A stretch of DNA of 64,000 nucleotides from Proteobacteria bacterium SG_bin6 (GTDB taxonomy: Bacteria; Pseudomonadota; Alphaproteobacteria; Sphingomonadales; Sphingomonadaceae): positions 49,390-113,389 of the forward strand of contig LWDJ01000024.1 of NCBI GenBank assembly GCA_002083435.1. Direction: 5' to 3'. The position numbers were made by a program, and so were the translations under genes. Under the pieces are notes generated by a model. It had not been told where the DNA came from. It made no database searches and saw only the letters and a program-made list of their open reading frames with translations. Shown here in pieces: positions 41,912 to 51,702 of the stretch (position 1 is its first letter; every line of letters starts with the position of its first letter).

Positions 41912-43132
41912 TTGCACAAGCACCATAGCGCGCTGGGGCTAGCTACTGCCCGTTTCGATTCCGCTCGCGGAATCGCCCTCGCCATGCGCCCGGTCCAGCC
42001 GGTAACGCTGACTCGCCCCCACGCCGCGGCGCGGGCCGCTCGGTTCTTCGTCGAGAAGTTTCCGGGCCGCTCGATGTATGCGGTGAAAGCGAATCCCTCG
42101 CCGGACCTGCTGCAGATTCTGTGGGCGAATGGCATCACCCATTACGATGTCGCTTCGCTGGGCGAAGTGCGTCTCGTTGCGGCCACGCTGCCGGAGGCGA
42201 CCCTGTGCTTCATGCACCCGGTCAAGGCCGAGGAGGCGATCGCGGAAGCGTATTTCGAGCATGGCGTGCGGGTGTTCTCGCTCGACAGCCTGGAAGAGCT
42301 GGCGAAGATCATGCGCGCGACCCGGGGCGCGACCGACCTGACGCTCTGCGTGCGGCTGCGCGTGTCCTCGGAGCATTCGAAGCTGAGCCTCGCGTCCAAG
42401 TTCGGCGTCGCGCCGGATGAAGCGAAAGAGCTGTTGTTTCAGGCTCGCCAGGCGGCGGATGCGCTCGGCATCTGCTTCCATGTCGGCAGCCAGGCGATGA
42501 CGCCCGACGCCTATGCGAACGCGATGGAGCGGGTACGCCAGGCGATTGTCGCGGCGGCGGTGACGGTCGATGTCGTCGATGTCGGTGGCGGTTTCCCTTC
42601 GGCCTATCCGGGGATGGAGCCGCCGGCGCTCGAGCGCTATTTCGAGACGATCCACCGCGCGTTCGAAAGCCTGCCGGTCAGCTATTCGGCGGAACTGTGG
42701 GCCGAACCGGGTCGTGCCTTGTGCGCCGAATATAGCTCGCTGATCGTGCGCGTGGAAAAGCGCCGCGGCGACGAGCTGTTCATCAACGACGGCGCTTATG
42801 GCGCGTTGTTCGATGCGGCGCATATCGGCTGGCGCTTCCCGGTCGCGCTGCTGCGCGAGCCCGAGTCGACCGTGCGCGACATGCCGTTCAGCTTCTACGG
42901 TCCCACCTGCGACGATCTCGATCACATGGCCGGTCCGTTCCTGCTGCCGGCGGACGTGCGGGCCGGCGATTATATCGAGATCGGGATGCTTGGCGCTTAT
43001 GGCGCGGCGCTCCGCACCGGCTTCAATGGCTTCGGCGCGACCGAGACGATCGTCGTGGGCGATGAACCGATGGTCTCGCTCTATACCGATCTGCCTGAGG
43101 CGGCGGTTTCGACCAACGTCGTCAAGTTGTAA
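41912..43132 (+). CDS. ornithine decarboxylase, group IV (alanine racemase fold)
   Basis: Makes putrescine from ornithine (some members also decarboxylate lysine). 406 residues. Lys59 in MYAVKANPSP binds pyridoxal phosphate; HVGSQ follows strand motifs; GGGFPSAYPG binds the phosphate; Cys333 in GPTCDDLDHM is the active-site cysteine reaching into the partner subunit. The TTG at 41912 follows GGAGG and yields MHKHHSALGLATARFD, a normal N-terminus; no ATG fits better, the next being at 41983. The deoxyhypusine-synthase-like gene follows, 75 bp later. Confidence 0.92.
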   Translation: MHKHHSALGLATARFDSARGIALAMRPVQPVTLTRPHAAARAARFFVEKFPGRSMYAVKANPSPDLLQILWANGITHYDVASLGEVRLVAATLPEATLCFMHPVKAEEAIAEAYFEHGVRVFSLDSLEELAKIMRATRGATDLTLCVRLRVSSEHSKLSLASKFGVAPDEAKELLFQARQAADALGICFHVGSQAMTPDAYANAMERVRQAIVAAAVTVDVVDVGGGFPSAYPGMEPPALERYFETIHRAFESLPVSYSAELWAEPGRALCAEYSSLIVRVEKRRGDELFINDGAYGALFDAAHIGWRFPVALLREPESTVRDMPFSFYGPTCDDLDHMAGPFLLPADVRAGDYIEIGMLGAYGAALRTGFNGFGATETIVVGDEPMVSLYTDLPEAAVSTNVVKL

Positions 43133-43162
43133 CGCAGCACCGCCAACACTGAACAACGATCA

Positions 43163-43191
43163 CCCCTTGCCCCTCCTCCGGGGGCAAGGGG
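43163..43191 (+). terminator. strong hairpin between the two polyamine genes
   Basis: CCCCTTGCCCC and GGGGCAAGGGG form a perfect 11-bp stem around a seven-base loop. Only CCTTT follows, so it is more likely a partial terminator or an mRNA-processing and stabilising hairpin that sets the ratio of the two gene products. Confidence 0.6.
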
Positions 43192-43207
43192 CCTTTGGAG
43201 TTTGAAG

Positions 43208-44275
43208 ATGACCGATACCCACGCGCCCGAACGCGCCATCAACGACACCCGCAAGGCCGAGCTGCTCTCCACCAAGGTCGAGCATGTCGACATCCGATCG
43301 TTCGATGCGCGCCCGATCATCGATTCGATGGGCAAGATGAGCTTCACCAGCCGCGATCTGGCGCGTGCGACCGGCATCTACAATCAGATGCTCGCCGATC
43401 CCGATTGCACGATCTTCCTGGTGATCGCGGGCTCGACCTCGGCCGGCGGCTGCATGGATTTGTATGCCGAGCTGGTTCGCTCGAACATGGTCGATTGCGT
43501 GGTCGCGACCGGCGCCACGATCGTCGACATGGATTTCTTCGAAGGGCTTGGCCACAAACATTATCAGGCGCTGGAAGTGCCCGATGATGACACGCTGCGC
43601 TCGCTCTATATCGACCGCATCTACGACACCTATATCGACGAAGAGCAGCTGCAGGACTGCGACTTCACGATCAACAAGATCGCGAACGAACTGGAACCAC
43701 GCGCCTATTCGAGCCGCGCCTTCATCCGCGAGATGGGCCGTTACCTCAGCCAGCATGGCAAGAAGGAGAACAGCCTCGTCAAGCTCGCTTATGAGCATGA
43801 CGTGCCGATCTTCTGCCCGGCGTTCGTGGATAGCTCGGCGGGCTTCGGCCTCGTCAAGCATCAGGTCGATCGGATGAAGGAGGGTAAGCCCTATCTGATG
43901 ATCGACGCGGTGGCGGACTTCCGCGAGCTGACCGACATCAAGATCAAGGCCGGTGAATCAGGCCTGCTGATGGTCGGCGGCGGCGTGCCGAAAAACTTCA
44001 TCCAGGACACGGTCGTCTGCGCCGAAATCCTGGGGCATGAGGATGTGGCGGTGCATAAATACGCGGTGCAGATCACCGTGGCCGATGTCCGCGACGGCGC
44101 CTGCTCGTCCTCGACGCTGCAAGAGGCGGCGAGCTGGGGCAAGGTTTCGACCGCGATCGAGCAGATGGTGTTCGCCGAGGCCGGCAGCGTGATGCCGCTG
44201 CTCGCGTCGGACGCCTATCACCGCGCGCTGTGGAAGGACCGGCCGAAGCGCCGCTGGGCGCAGCTGTTCGCCTGA
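43208..44275 (+). CDS. deoxyhypusine-synthase-like protein, probable homospermidine/spermidine synthase
   Basis: 355-residue member of the deoxyhypusine synthase family. Bacteria lack eIF5A, and bacterial homologues next to ornithine decarboxylase make polyamines such as homospermidine. AGSTSAGG (75-81 region) and VATGATIVDMDF line the NAD site; DGACSSSTLQEAASWGKVS contains Lys312, aligned with the catalytic lysine of the eukaryotic enzyme. The ATG at 43208 has GGAG upstream; TTG 43202 is the alternative. Putrescine from the preceding gene is the likely substrate. Confidence 0.88.
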   Translation: MTDTHAPERAINDTRKAELLSTKVEHVDIRSFDARPIIDSMGKMSFTSRDLARATGIYNQMLADPDCTIFLVIAGSTSAGGCMDLYAELVRSNMVDCVVATGATIVDMDFFEGLGHKHYQALEVPDDDTLRSLYIDRIYDTYIDEEQLQDCDFTINKIANELEPRAYSSRAFIREMGRYLSQHGKKENSLVKLAYEHDVPIFCPAFVDSSAGFGLVKHQVDRMKEGKPYLMIDAVADFRELTDIKIKAGESGLLMVGGGVPKNFIQDTVVCAEILGHEDVAVHKYAVQITVADVRDGACSSSTLQEAASWGKVSTAIEQMVFAEAGSVMPLLASDAYHRALWKDRPKRRWAQLFA

Positions 44276-44286
44276 TCGAATTGTGC

Positions 44287-44323
44287 CCGATGCCGTGCTT
44301 CCCACCAGGGAGCACGGCATCGG
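44287..44323 (+). terminator. terminator-like hairpin after the polyamine operon
   Basis: CCGATGCCGTGCT (44287-44299) pairs perfectly with AGCACGGCATCGG (44311-44323); CCC/GGG extend the stem past a single bulged T, leaving an ACCA loop. It lies 12 bases after the stop. There is no T run behind it. Confidence 0.6.
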
Positions 44324-44360
44324 CTTGCCACGCGGCGCGCGAGGGCCGATAGCCGGCGCC

Positions 44361-45269
44361 ATGCCTCAGCCTGCCGGCGACCGCGTTCTGCTCGCCATTT
44401 TTCTGCGCCTCGCCTCGGTATTCGTGTTCGCGGTGATGAACGCGGTGGTGAAGCTCGCCGAGGCCGGCGGCGCGCATCTCGCCGAGATCATGTTCTTCCG
44501 CCAGAGCGCGGCGCTGATTCCGGTGACCTTGTGGATCGCCGCCGGTCCCGGGCTCGGCACGATCGCCACCCGCCGCATCGGCGCGCATTTGCTGCGCACC
44601 GCGATGGGGCTGACAAGCATGTGCTTCGTGTTCGGCACGATCCTGCTGCTGCCGCTAGCCGAATCGACCACGCTGCAATTCACCCTCCCCATCTGGGCGA
44701 CGATCCTGGGCGCGGTGGTGCTGCGCGAGCAGGTCGGCTGGCACCGCTGGGGCGCGGTGATCGCGGGGTTCATCGGCGTGCTGATCATCACCCGGCCGGG
44801 CGGCGGGATGGTGCCGCTCGGCGTCTTCACCGGACTGATGGGCGCGCTGCTTTCCGCCGGCGTCTCGATCCTGCTGCGCCAAATCGGCAAGACCGAGGGC
44901 GCGGCGACCACCGTCTTCTGGTTCTCGGCGCTGTCGGTGCCACCGACCGGCATCGCCTTCGCGCTCACCGCGATGCCGCATCCGCTCGCCACTTGGGGCC
45001 TGCTGGTGGTGGTCGGGCTGTGCGGCGGCGTGGCGCAACTTTTCATGACCGCGTCGCTGAAGCTCGCGCCGGTGTCGATCGTGGTGCCGATGGACTATAC
45101 TGGGCTCATTTGGGCGACGCTGTTCGGTTGGCTGCTGTTCAGCGTGCTTCCCGGCTGGGCGACGTGGATGGGCGCGCCCTTCGTGATCGGCTCGGGCCTC
45201 TACATCGTCTGGCGCGAGCGGGTGCGCGCGCGCGAGAAGACACAAGGGGCGATGGCCGAGCCCGTTTAG
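44361..45269 (+). CDS. DMT-superfamily permease (EamA type)
   Basis: 302 residues with about ten hydrophobic segments and two EamA repeats; SVFVFAVMNAVVKLAE opens the first and VPLGVFTGLMGALLSAG the second. Such proteins export or import small metabolites; S-adenosylmethionine or amino acid transport are known for relatives, and the substrate here is not predictable. The ATG at 44361 is preferred over 44283, which would begin inside the terminator hairpin. It overlaps the convergent hemerythrin gene by four bases. Confidence 0.85.
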   Translation: MPQPAGDRVLLAIFLRLASVFVFAVMNAVVKLAEAGGAHLAEIMFFRQSAALIPVTLWIAAGPGLGTIATRRIGAHLLRTAMGLTSMCFVFGTILLLPLAESTTLQFTLPIWATILGAVVLREQVGWHRWGAVIAGFIGVLIITRPGGGMVPLGVFTGLMGALLSAGVSILLRQIGKTEGAATTVFWFSALSVPPTGIAFALTAMPHPLATWGLLVVVGLCGGVAQLFMTASLKLAPVSIVVPMDYTGLIWATLFGWLLFSVLPGWATWMGAPFVIGSGLYIVWRERVRAREKTQGAMAEPV

Positions 45270-45787
45270 GCGCGCACCGCGTCGCGCAGCTTCACCGCGC
45301 TCAATTCTGGCATTGGCAGTTCACGCTCATACTCGCGCATCAGCGCTTCCTTGCGGGTCCGAAGTTCGGTGCCGAGCGCGACGAGATCGAGTCCTGCACG
45401 CCGCGCCTGGCTGAAAATCCCCTCCAGCCGCGCTTCCTCCTCGCCGACATGATGTTCGATCTGTTCGGCGAGCACACTCACCTTGGCATCGTAAAAGGCA
45501 TCGTCGGGGCCGCCCGCCAGGATGTCGCGGATCAGCAGCTTGGCGCTGTCATGCTCGACCCGCGCTTCCTTCAGCATGTCGTCGTCCACCTTGCCTTCGC
45601 AGGCGGGGTAGAAGATATCCTCCTCGATCTGGGCATGGACGATCAGCGCACGGCAGATATGCTCGGCGATGCCCTGCTTGGTCGCCTCGCCGCGCGCGCG
45701 TTCGAACTTCTCGAACAGCGCCTCCACCGCGCGGTGATCCGCCTTGAGCAGGGCGATCGCGTCCTGCGGCTTGCTCGACTTGGCCAT
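45266..45787 (-). CDS. hemerythrin HHE-domain protein
   Basis: 173-residue four-helix protein that binds a di-iron centre. Likely ligands: His in LLKADHRAVE, His/Glu in VHAQIEEDIFYP, His in RVEHDSAKLL, and the pair in IEHHVGEEE. Bacterial single-domain HHE proteins act in oxygen, nitric oxide or iron sensing and repair; which applies here is unknown. It converges on the permease gene with overlapping stop codons. Confidence 0.87.
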   Translation of the reverse strand: MAKSSKPQDAIALLKADHRAVEALFEKFERARGEATKQGIAEHICRALIVHAQIEEDIFYPACEGKVDDDMLKEARVEHDSAKLLIRDILAGGPDDAFYDAKVSVLAEQIEHHVGEEEARLEGIFSQARRAGLDLVALGTELRTRKEALMREYERELPMPELSAVKLRDAVRA

Positions 45788-45846
45788 GCTAACCCTCCTG
45801 GAACCGGCGCGGCTTCAATCGCTCGCGCCCGCCGCCGGTTCCGCGC

Positions 45847-46179
45847 TCAGGCGCGGTCGACCGCGAGGAGGGTCGTGCCCTGGTATCGTTCGGCGGCGGG
45901 ATCGAAGCCTTCGATCGGGTAGAAAGGCCGCTCGCTCGGCGCGATGTCGCCAAGGCCAGTGAGGCGATAGGTCCCAAGCTTCAGCTCGCGCGGCGCCTTC
46001 CCGTCGCGCTCTAGCGCGACCGCGTCGACATGCAGCTCGTCATGCCGGGTGTAGAGGATGTGCGGGGCGAGCGTCACCGTTCCGCGATTATAGGTCGCGG
46101 TCACGCAGTTGCGCCGGACGATCGCCGCCAGCAGCGTCGGCACCGGGCCGGTAGGTTCTTCCAGACTCATCGTCGCCAT
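45847..46179 (-). CDS. small WYL-like domain protein
   Basis: 110 residues whose pattern (VTATYNRGTVTLAPHILYTR, then HVDAVALERDGKAPRELKLG and TYRLTGLGDI) resembles a stand-alone WYL domain without the usual helix-turn-helix partner. WYL domains sense ligands, often nucleic acids or nucleotides, in transcription regulators. Family assignment is from pattern only. The ATG at 46179 has a purine-rich site upstream; an ATG at 46170 is possible. It is divergent from hpnI. Confidence 0.6.
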   Translation of the reverse strand: MATMSLEEPTGPVPTLLAAIVRRNCVTATYNRGTVTLAPHILYTRHDELHVDAVALERDGKAPRELKLGTYRLTGLGDIAPSERPFYPIEGFDPAAERYQGTTLLAVDRA

Positions 46180-46288
46180 TTCTACCCGCCTGCTGCGATG
46201 CAGCAAGAACCAAAACGCTTCACGCCGCGCACAGGGGCACCGCGCAGGCTTTGACAGCGGCACGCCGGGGGTGCCAAGCGCCGGGGCG

Positions 46289-47410
46289 ATGCTGGTGTTC
46301 ATTCTGGGGGGCATAGCCGCGATCGGGAGCGGCCTGGTGCTGGCGGCGGCTTGGGCGAGCTGGCGCTTCGGCGCGCGCCTTGGCGCCGCGCCGCTCGGGC
46401 GCGCCGAACCCGTGAGTCTGCTCAAGCCGCTGCACGGCGCCGAGCCCCAATTGCGCGCCAACCTGCAGAGCTTTCTCGATCAGGATTGGGCCGCGCCGAT
46501 CACGCTAGTCGCCGGCATCCAGCGCGAAAGCGACCCCGCCGCCGAGGCGGTGGCCGCGCTCGCCACCGGCGATGATCGCCGCGCGGTGCTGGTGGCCGAT
46601 GCGCGTCGCCACGGCGCCAACGCCAAGGTGGGCAACCTGATCAACATGGCCCCCGCCGCCGACGCCGACCTGATCGTGCTTTCGGACAGCGACATCGCCG
46701 CCCCGCGCGATTATCTCTCTTGCATCGCGGGGGCGCTCGCGACGCCGGGGGTGGGCGCCGTCACCTGTGCTTATGCCGGGCGCGGCGATGGCGGTTTCTG
46801 GTCGCTGCTGGGGGCGGCGATGCTCAGCTATCAGTTCCTCCCCAGCGTTTTGTTCGCCGACGCGCTCGGTACCGGCGACGCGTGCATGGGATCGACGATC
46901 GCGCTGCGCCGCGAGATGCTTACTCGGATCGGCGGGTTCGAGGCCTTCGCCGACATTCTGGCCGACGATCACGCGATCGGCGCGGCGGTGCGCGCGCAAG
47001 GACTGCAGGTCGCGCTCGCGCCGGTGATCGTCACCCATGGCAGTGTCGAGCCGAGCTTGCCCGCGCTGCTGCGCCACGAACTGCGCTGGGCGGCGACGGT
47101 GCGCGATCTTAACCCCGGGAGGATGCTGGGGATGACACTTCTCCACCCCCTGCCCTTCGCGCTCGCCGCGCTGGCGCTGGCGCCGGGCTGGGCGACGGGG
47201 GCGCTGGTGGCGCTGGCGATCGGGACAAGGCTGACGGTCGCGGCGGTGGTGGATGGGCTCACCGGGCGCAAGACCGCACCCTGGCTGCTGCTGCCGCTGC
47301 GCGATCTGCTGACGTTCGGCGTCCATGTCAGCTGTTTCTTTGTCCGCCGCGTCGAGTGGCAGGGCGCGCGGCTCGCGATGCGCGAGGCGGGGCGGATCGA
47401 GGCGCAATGA
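46289..47410 (+). CDS. hpnI: HpnI-type glycosyltransferase (hopanoid or ceramide)
   Basis: 373-residue family 2 glycosyltransferase with an N-terminal membrane segment and two or three C-terminal ones. PVSLLKPLHGAEP begins the catalytic domain; the metal-binding DSD is 133-135 and RHELRWAATVR is the QxxRW-like acceptor motif. HpnI adds N-acetylglucosamine to bacteriohopanetetrol at the cytoplasmic face of the inner membrane. The family also includes ceramide glycosyltransferases, relevant in sphingomonads; the adjacent hpnK favours HpnI. Its stop overlaps the hpnK ATG. Confidence 0.8.
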   Translation: MLVFILGGIAAIGSGLVLAAAWASWRFGARLGAAPLGRAEPVSLLKPLHGAEPQLRANLQSFLDQDWAAPITLVAGIQRESDPAAEAVAALATGDDRRAVLVADARRHGANAKVGNLINMAPAADADLIVLSDSDIAAPRDYLSCIAGALATPGVGAVTCAYAGRGDGGFWSLLGAAMLSYQFLPSVLFADALGTGDACMGSTIALRREMLTRIGGFEAFADILADDHAIGAAVRAQGLQVALAPVIVTHGSVEPSLPALLRHELRWAATVRDLNPGRMLGMTLLHPLPFALAALALAPGWATGALVALAIGTRLTVAAVVDGLTGRKTAPWLLLPLRDLLTFGVHVSCFFVRRVEWQGARLAMREAGRIEAQ

Positions 47411-48246
47411 AGCGGATCATTGTCACCTCCGACGATTTCGGCGCCGCGCTCGAAGTGAACGAGGCGGTCGAACGCGCGCATCGCGACGGCGTGCTCAGTT
47501 GTGCGAGCCTGATGGTGACAGGGGCCGCGGCCGAAGATGCGATCGTGCGCGCGCGGCGGCTGCCCCGGCTCGGCGTCGGGCTGCACCTGGTACTGGTGGA
47601 AGGGGTACCCGCGCTCCCGCCCGAGCAGCTGCCCGATCTGGTCGATACGAGCGGTCGCTTCCGTACCGACATGGCGCGCGCGGGGGCGACGATGTTCTTC
47701 AAGCCCGCCGCCCGCGCGCAACTCGCCGCGGAGATCACCGCGCAATTCGCGGCCTTCGCGCGCACCGGGCTGCCGCTCGATCATGTCAACGCGCACAAGC
47801 ATTTCCACCTGCACCCGACGATCGCGGGGCTGGTGATCGCGATCGGGCGACGCTTTGGCATGAAGGCGGTGCGCGCGCCGGTCGAACCCTTCGCCCCGCT
47901 CGCGGCGGTCGAGCCGGTCAAGCTCGGCGCCGAAGCGCGCATCGCCGGGCTGTGGGCGAAGCTGCTGCGCCGCCGGTTGCGGCGCGCGGGGCTCACCGTG
48001 CCCGATCAGGTGTTCGGCCTGGCCTGGAGCGGGGCGGTGACAGCGGATCGTCTGGCGGGGTTGCTGCCGCAGCTGCCCGATGGCGTGACCGAGATCTACG
48101 CCCACCCTGCGACCGACGACGCCTATCCGGGCCATTATCCGGGCTATTCGTACGAGGCGGAGCTGGCCGCGCTGCTCGATCCGCGCGTGGTGGCGGGGGT
48201 GGCGGCCGCTGGGGGGCCAGTGCGGTTCGCCGATTTGCGCGCGTGA
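47407..48246 (+). CDS. hpnK: HpnK-type carbohydrate deacetylase (ChbG/YdjC family)
   Basis: 279 residues. SDDFG (Asp9-Asp10) and the histidines in NAHKHFHLHP (130, 132, 134) form the metal and catalytic site, with HPATDD near the C-terminus. HpnK removes the acetyl group from the N-acetylglucosaminyl hopanoid made by HpnI, the next step towards cyclitol-ether hopanoids. The ATG overlaps the hpnI stop (ATGA). HpnJ, the radical SAM enzyme of the third step, is not in the window. The next gene overlaps its stop too. Confidence 0.85.
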   Translation: MKRIIVTSDDFGAALEVNEAVERAHRDGVLSCASLMVTGAAAEDAIVRARRLPRLGVGLHLVLVEGVPALPPEQLPDLVDTSGRFRTDMARAGATMFFKPAARAQLAAEITAQFAAFARTGLPLDHVNAHKHFHLHPTIAGLVIAIGRRFGMKAVRAPVEPFAPLAAVEPVKLGAEARIAGLWAKLLRRRLRRAGLTVPDQVFGLAWSGAVTADRLAGLLPQLPDGVTEIYAHPATDDAYPGHYPGYSYEAELAALLDPRVVAGVAAAGGPVRFADLRA

Positions 48247-49655
48247 GCGTTGGCGCGGGCATGACCGACGGCCTCCCCACTCCGCGCCGTTATCAGGCGA
48301 TCGCCGCCTTGAGCTTCGGCACCGCGCTGGTGGTGATCGACGGCGGCATCGCCAATGTCGCGCTGCCCACGATCGCGCGTGACCTGGGGGTGACGAACAG
48401 TGCCTCGGTCGCCGTCGTCACCATCTATCAGCTGACGCTGGTGATGCTGCTGCTGCCCTTGTCGGGCCTTGGCGAGCGGCTGGGGCTGAAACGCGCCTAT
48501 CAGGGTGGACAGCTGCTGTTCACGGTCGCCACCCTGCTGTGCTTCTTCGCCAACAGCCTGCCGTTCCTGCTGATCGTGCGCGCGGTGCAAGCGACCGGGG
48601 CAGCGGCTTTGCTCAGTGTTTCGGCGGCGCTGATCCGCGCGACCTATCCGGCGAAGCAGCTCGGCCGGGGGCTCGGCGTCAATTCGATGACGGTTGCCGC
48701 CAGCGCCGCGATCGCACCGACGATCGGCGGGCTGATCCTGGCGGTCGCACCTTGGCCCTGGGTGTTCGCGAGCGCGGTGCCCTTCGCGCTCGCCTCGCTC
48801 GCGCTGGGCCGTGCGCTACCCGATCCCGCGCCTCGACGCGAGCCGTTCGACCTGTTGAGCGCCATCCTCTGCGCGGCGATGTTCGGGCTGGTGATCGGCG
48901 GCATCGAAGCGGGCGTGCATGGCGACAGCCCGGTGATCGCCGCGGCAATCGCCGGCGCGGGGGTGTTGATCGGCATCGTCTATGTGCGGCGCGAGCGGCG
49001 CGCGGAGAAGCCGATCCTGCCGGTAGATCTGCTAGCGCGGCCGGTGCTCGCGCTGTCGGCGGTGAGTTCGTTCACCGCCTTCACCGCCTCGATGACCGTG
49101 CTGCTCGCCATGCCCTTCCGGTTGCAGCATGGCTATGGCTTCACGCCGGCGGCGGTCGGCGCGGCGATTGCGCCCTGGCCGCTGACCAACATCATCGTCG
49201 GGCCGTTTGCCGGCTGGCTGTCGGACCGAGTGCCGGCCGGGCTGCTCGGCGGGATCGGGATGAGCGTGACGATCGCGGCGCTGTTGAGCCTTGCCTGGTT
49301 GCCGCCGCATCCGAGCTGGTTCGATCTTGCCTGGCGGATGTCGCTGTGTGGGGCGGGGTTCGGTATTTTCCTGCCGCCCAATGCGCGCCTCATCATCGGC
49401 AGCGCGCCCACCGAGCGTGCGGCGGCGGCGGGCGGGCTGGTTTCGACCACGCGGCTGGTCGGGCAGACCAGCGGGGCGACGGTGATCGCGGCGCTGCTGG
49501 CGATGGGCGTGGGCGCGGGGGTGACCCCGCTATACGTCGCGGGCGGCTTCGCGTTGGTCGCGGCCTTGTGCAGCGTCGCGCGGCTCAGCCCCTCGATCCG
49601 CCAGCCCCGCGCGGTGGAGGTGGCCGGACCAGGCGCATCGGGAGCGCCGCGTTAG
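48243..49655 (+). CDS. major facilitator superfamily exporter, EmrB/QacA-like
   Basis: 470 residues with 13-14 hydrophobic segments. DGGIANVALPTIARDLG near the start is the form of motif D1 seen in drug:H+ antiporter-2 transporters; LGERLGLKRAYQGG is motif A and LGVNSMTVAASAAIAPTIGG motif C. The GTG at 48243 overlaps the hpnK stop; an ATG at 48261 is an alternative. Coupling to hpnI-hpnK is noteworthy, but a lipid-export role is speculation; multidrug efflux is the family default. Confidence 0.85.
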   Translation: MSVGAGMTDGLPTPRRYQAIAALSFGTALVVIDGGIANVALPTIARDLGVTNSASVAVVTIYQLTLVMLLLPLSGLGERLGLKRAYQGGQLLFTVATLLCFFANSLPFLLIVRAVQATGAAALLSVSAALIRATYPAKQLGRGLGVNSMTVAASAAIAPTIGGLILAVAPWPWVFASAVPFALASLALGRALPDPAPRREPFDLLSAILCAAMFGLVIGGIEAGVHGDSPVIAAAIAGAGVLIGIVYVRRERRAEKPILPVDLLARPVLALSAVSSFTAFTASMTVLLAMPFRLQHGYGFTPAAVGAAIAPWPLTNIIVGPFAGWLSDRVPAGLLGGIGMSVTIAALLSLAWLPPHPSWFDLAWRMSLCGAGFGIFLPPNARLIIGSAPTERAAAAGGLVSTTRLVGQTSGATVIAALLAMGVGAGVTPLYVAGGFALVAALCSVARLSPSIRQPRAVEVAGPGASGAPR

Positions 49656-49656
49656 A

Positions 49657-49756
49657 GCGATTTCGAGGCAGGTGGAATCACCTGCCGGCTTGGAAATCGC
49701 GGATAAACAAAAGCCTAGAGCGGCGATCCGATTTGATCGGATCGAAAACCGCTCTA
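49657..49756. repeat. two nested palindromic elements after the MFS gene
   Basis: First element: GCGATTTC (49657-49664) and GAAATCGC (49693-49700) enclose GGCAGGTG-GAAT-CACCTGCC (49667-49686), all perfect. Second: TAGAGCGG (49716-49723) and CCGCTCTA (49749-49756) enclose ATCCGAT-TTG-ATCGGAT (49726-49742). Both are hairpins within hairpins, of a type often repeated between genes in sphingomonads. The first begins just after the MFS stop and may serve as its terminator. Confidence 0.8.
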
Positions 49757-49777
49757 AGGGGCAGCCCTCACCACTCG

Positions 49778-49860
49778 CGTCACCCCGGCCCCCGCGCCGG
49801 GGTCCCGCTACCCTGCGACCGAAGAACAAGCGGGGCCCCAGCTCGGGGGCCGGGGCGACG
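49778..49860. repeat. G+C-rich inverted repeat
   Basis: CGTCACCCCGGCCCCCG (49778-49794) is matched in inverse by CGGGGGCCGGGGCGACG (49844-49860) with one mismatch; inside, CCGGGGTCCCGCT and AGCGGGGCCCCAGC continue the symmetry around a 25-bp core. This is a third palindromic family in the same 237-bp gap before the convergent DUF885 gene. Confidence 0.8.
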
Positions 49861-49892
49861 ACGATTGCTGTCGTGGTTGCCTTAGCGGTGCC

Positions 49893-51593
<1,701 letters not shown>

Positions 51594-51702
51594 AACCTCT
51601 CCCAAACCTTTTCGCAGCGATAGCTAGCGGGATAGCGGCCCCAAGAAAAGCGATTGGCTTGCCGGTTGCGATCGGCCGCCATCGGGCTCTACACGAAGCG
51701 GC

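Noticed and set aside
47325..49655. A 776-residue fusion protein reaching from hpnI through hpnK into the MFS exporter
   Set aside because: The first 300 residues would be read out of frame through hpnK as low-complexity Arg/Ala sequence; the true start is the GTG overlapping the hpnK stop.
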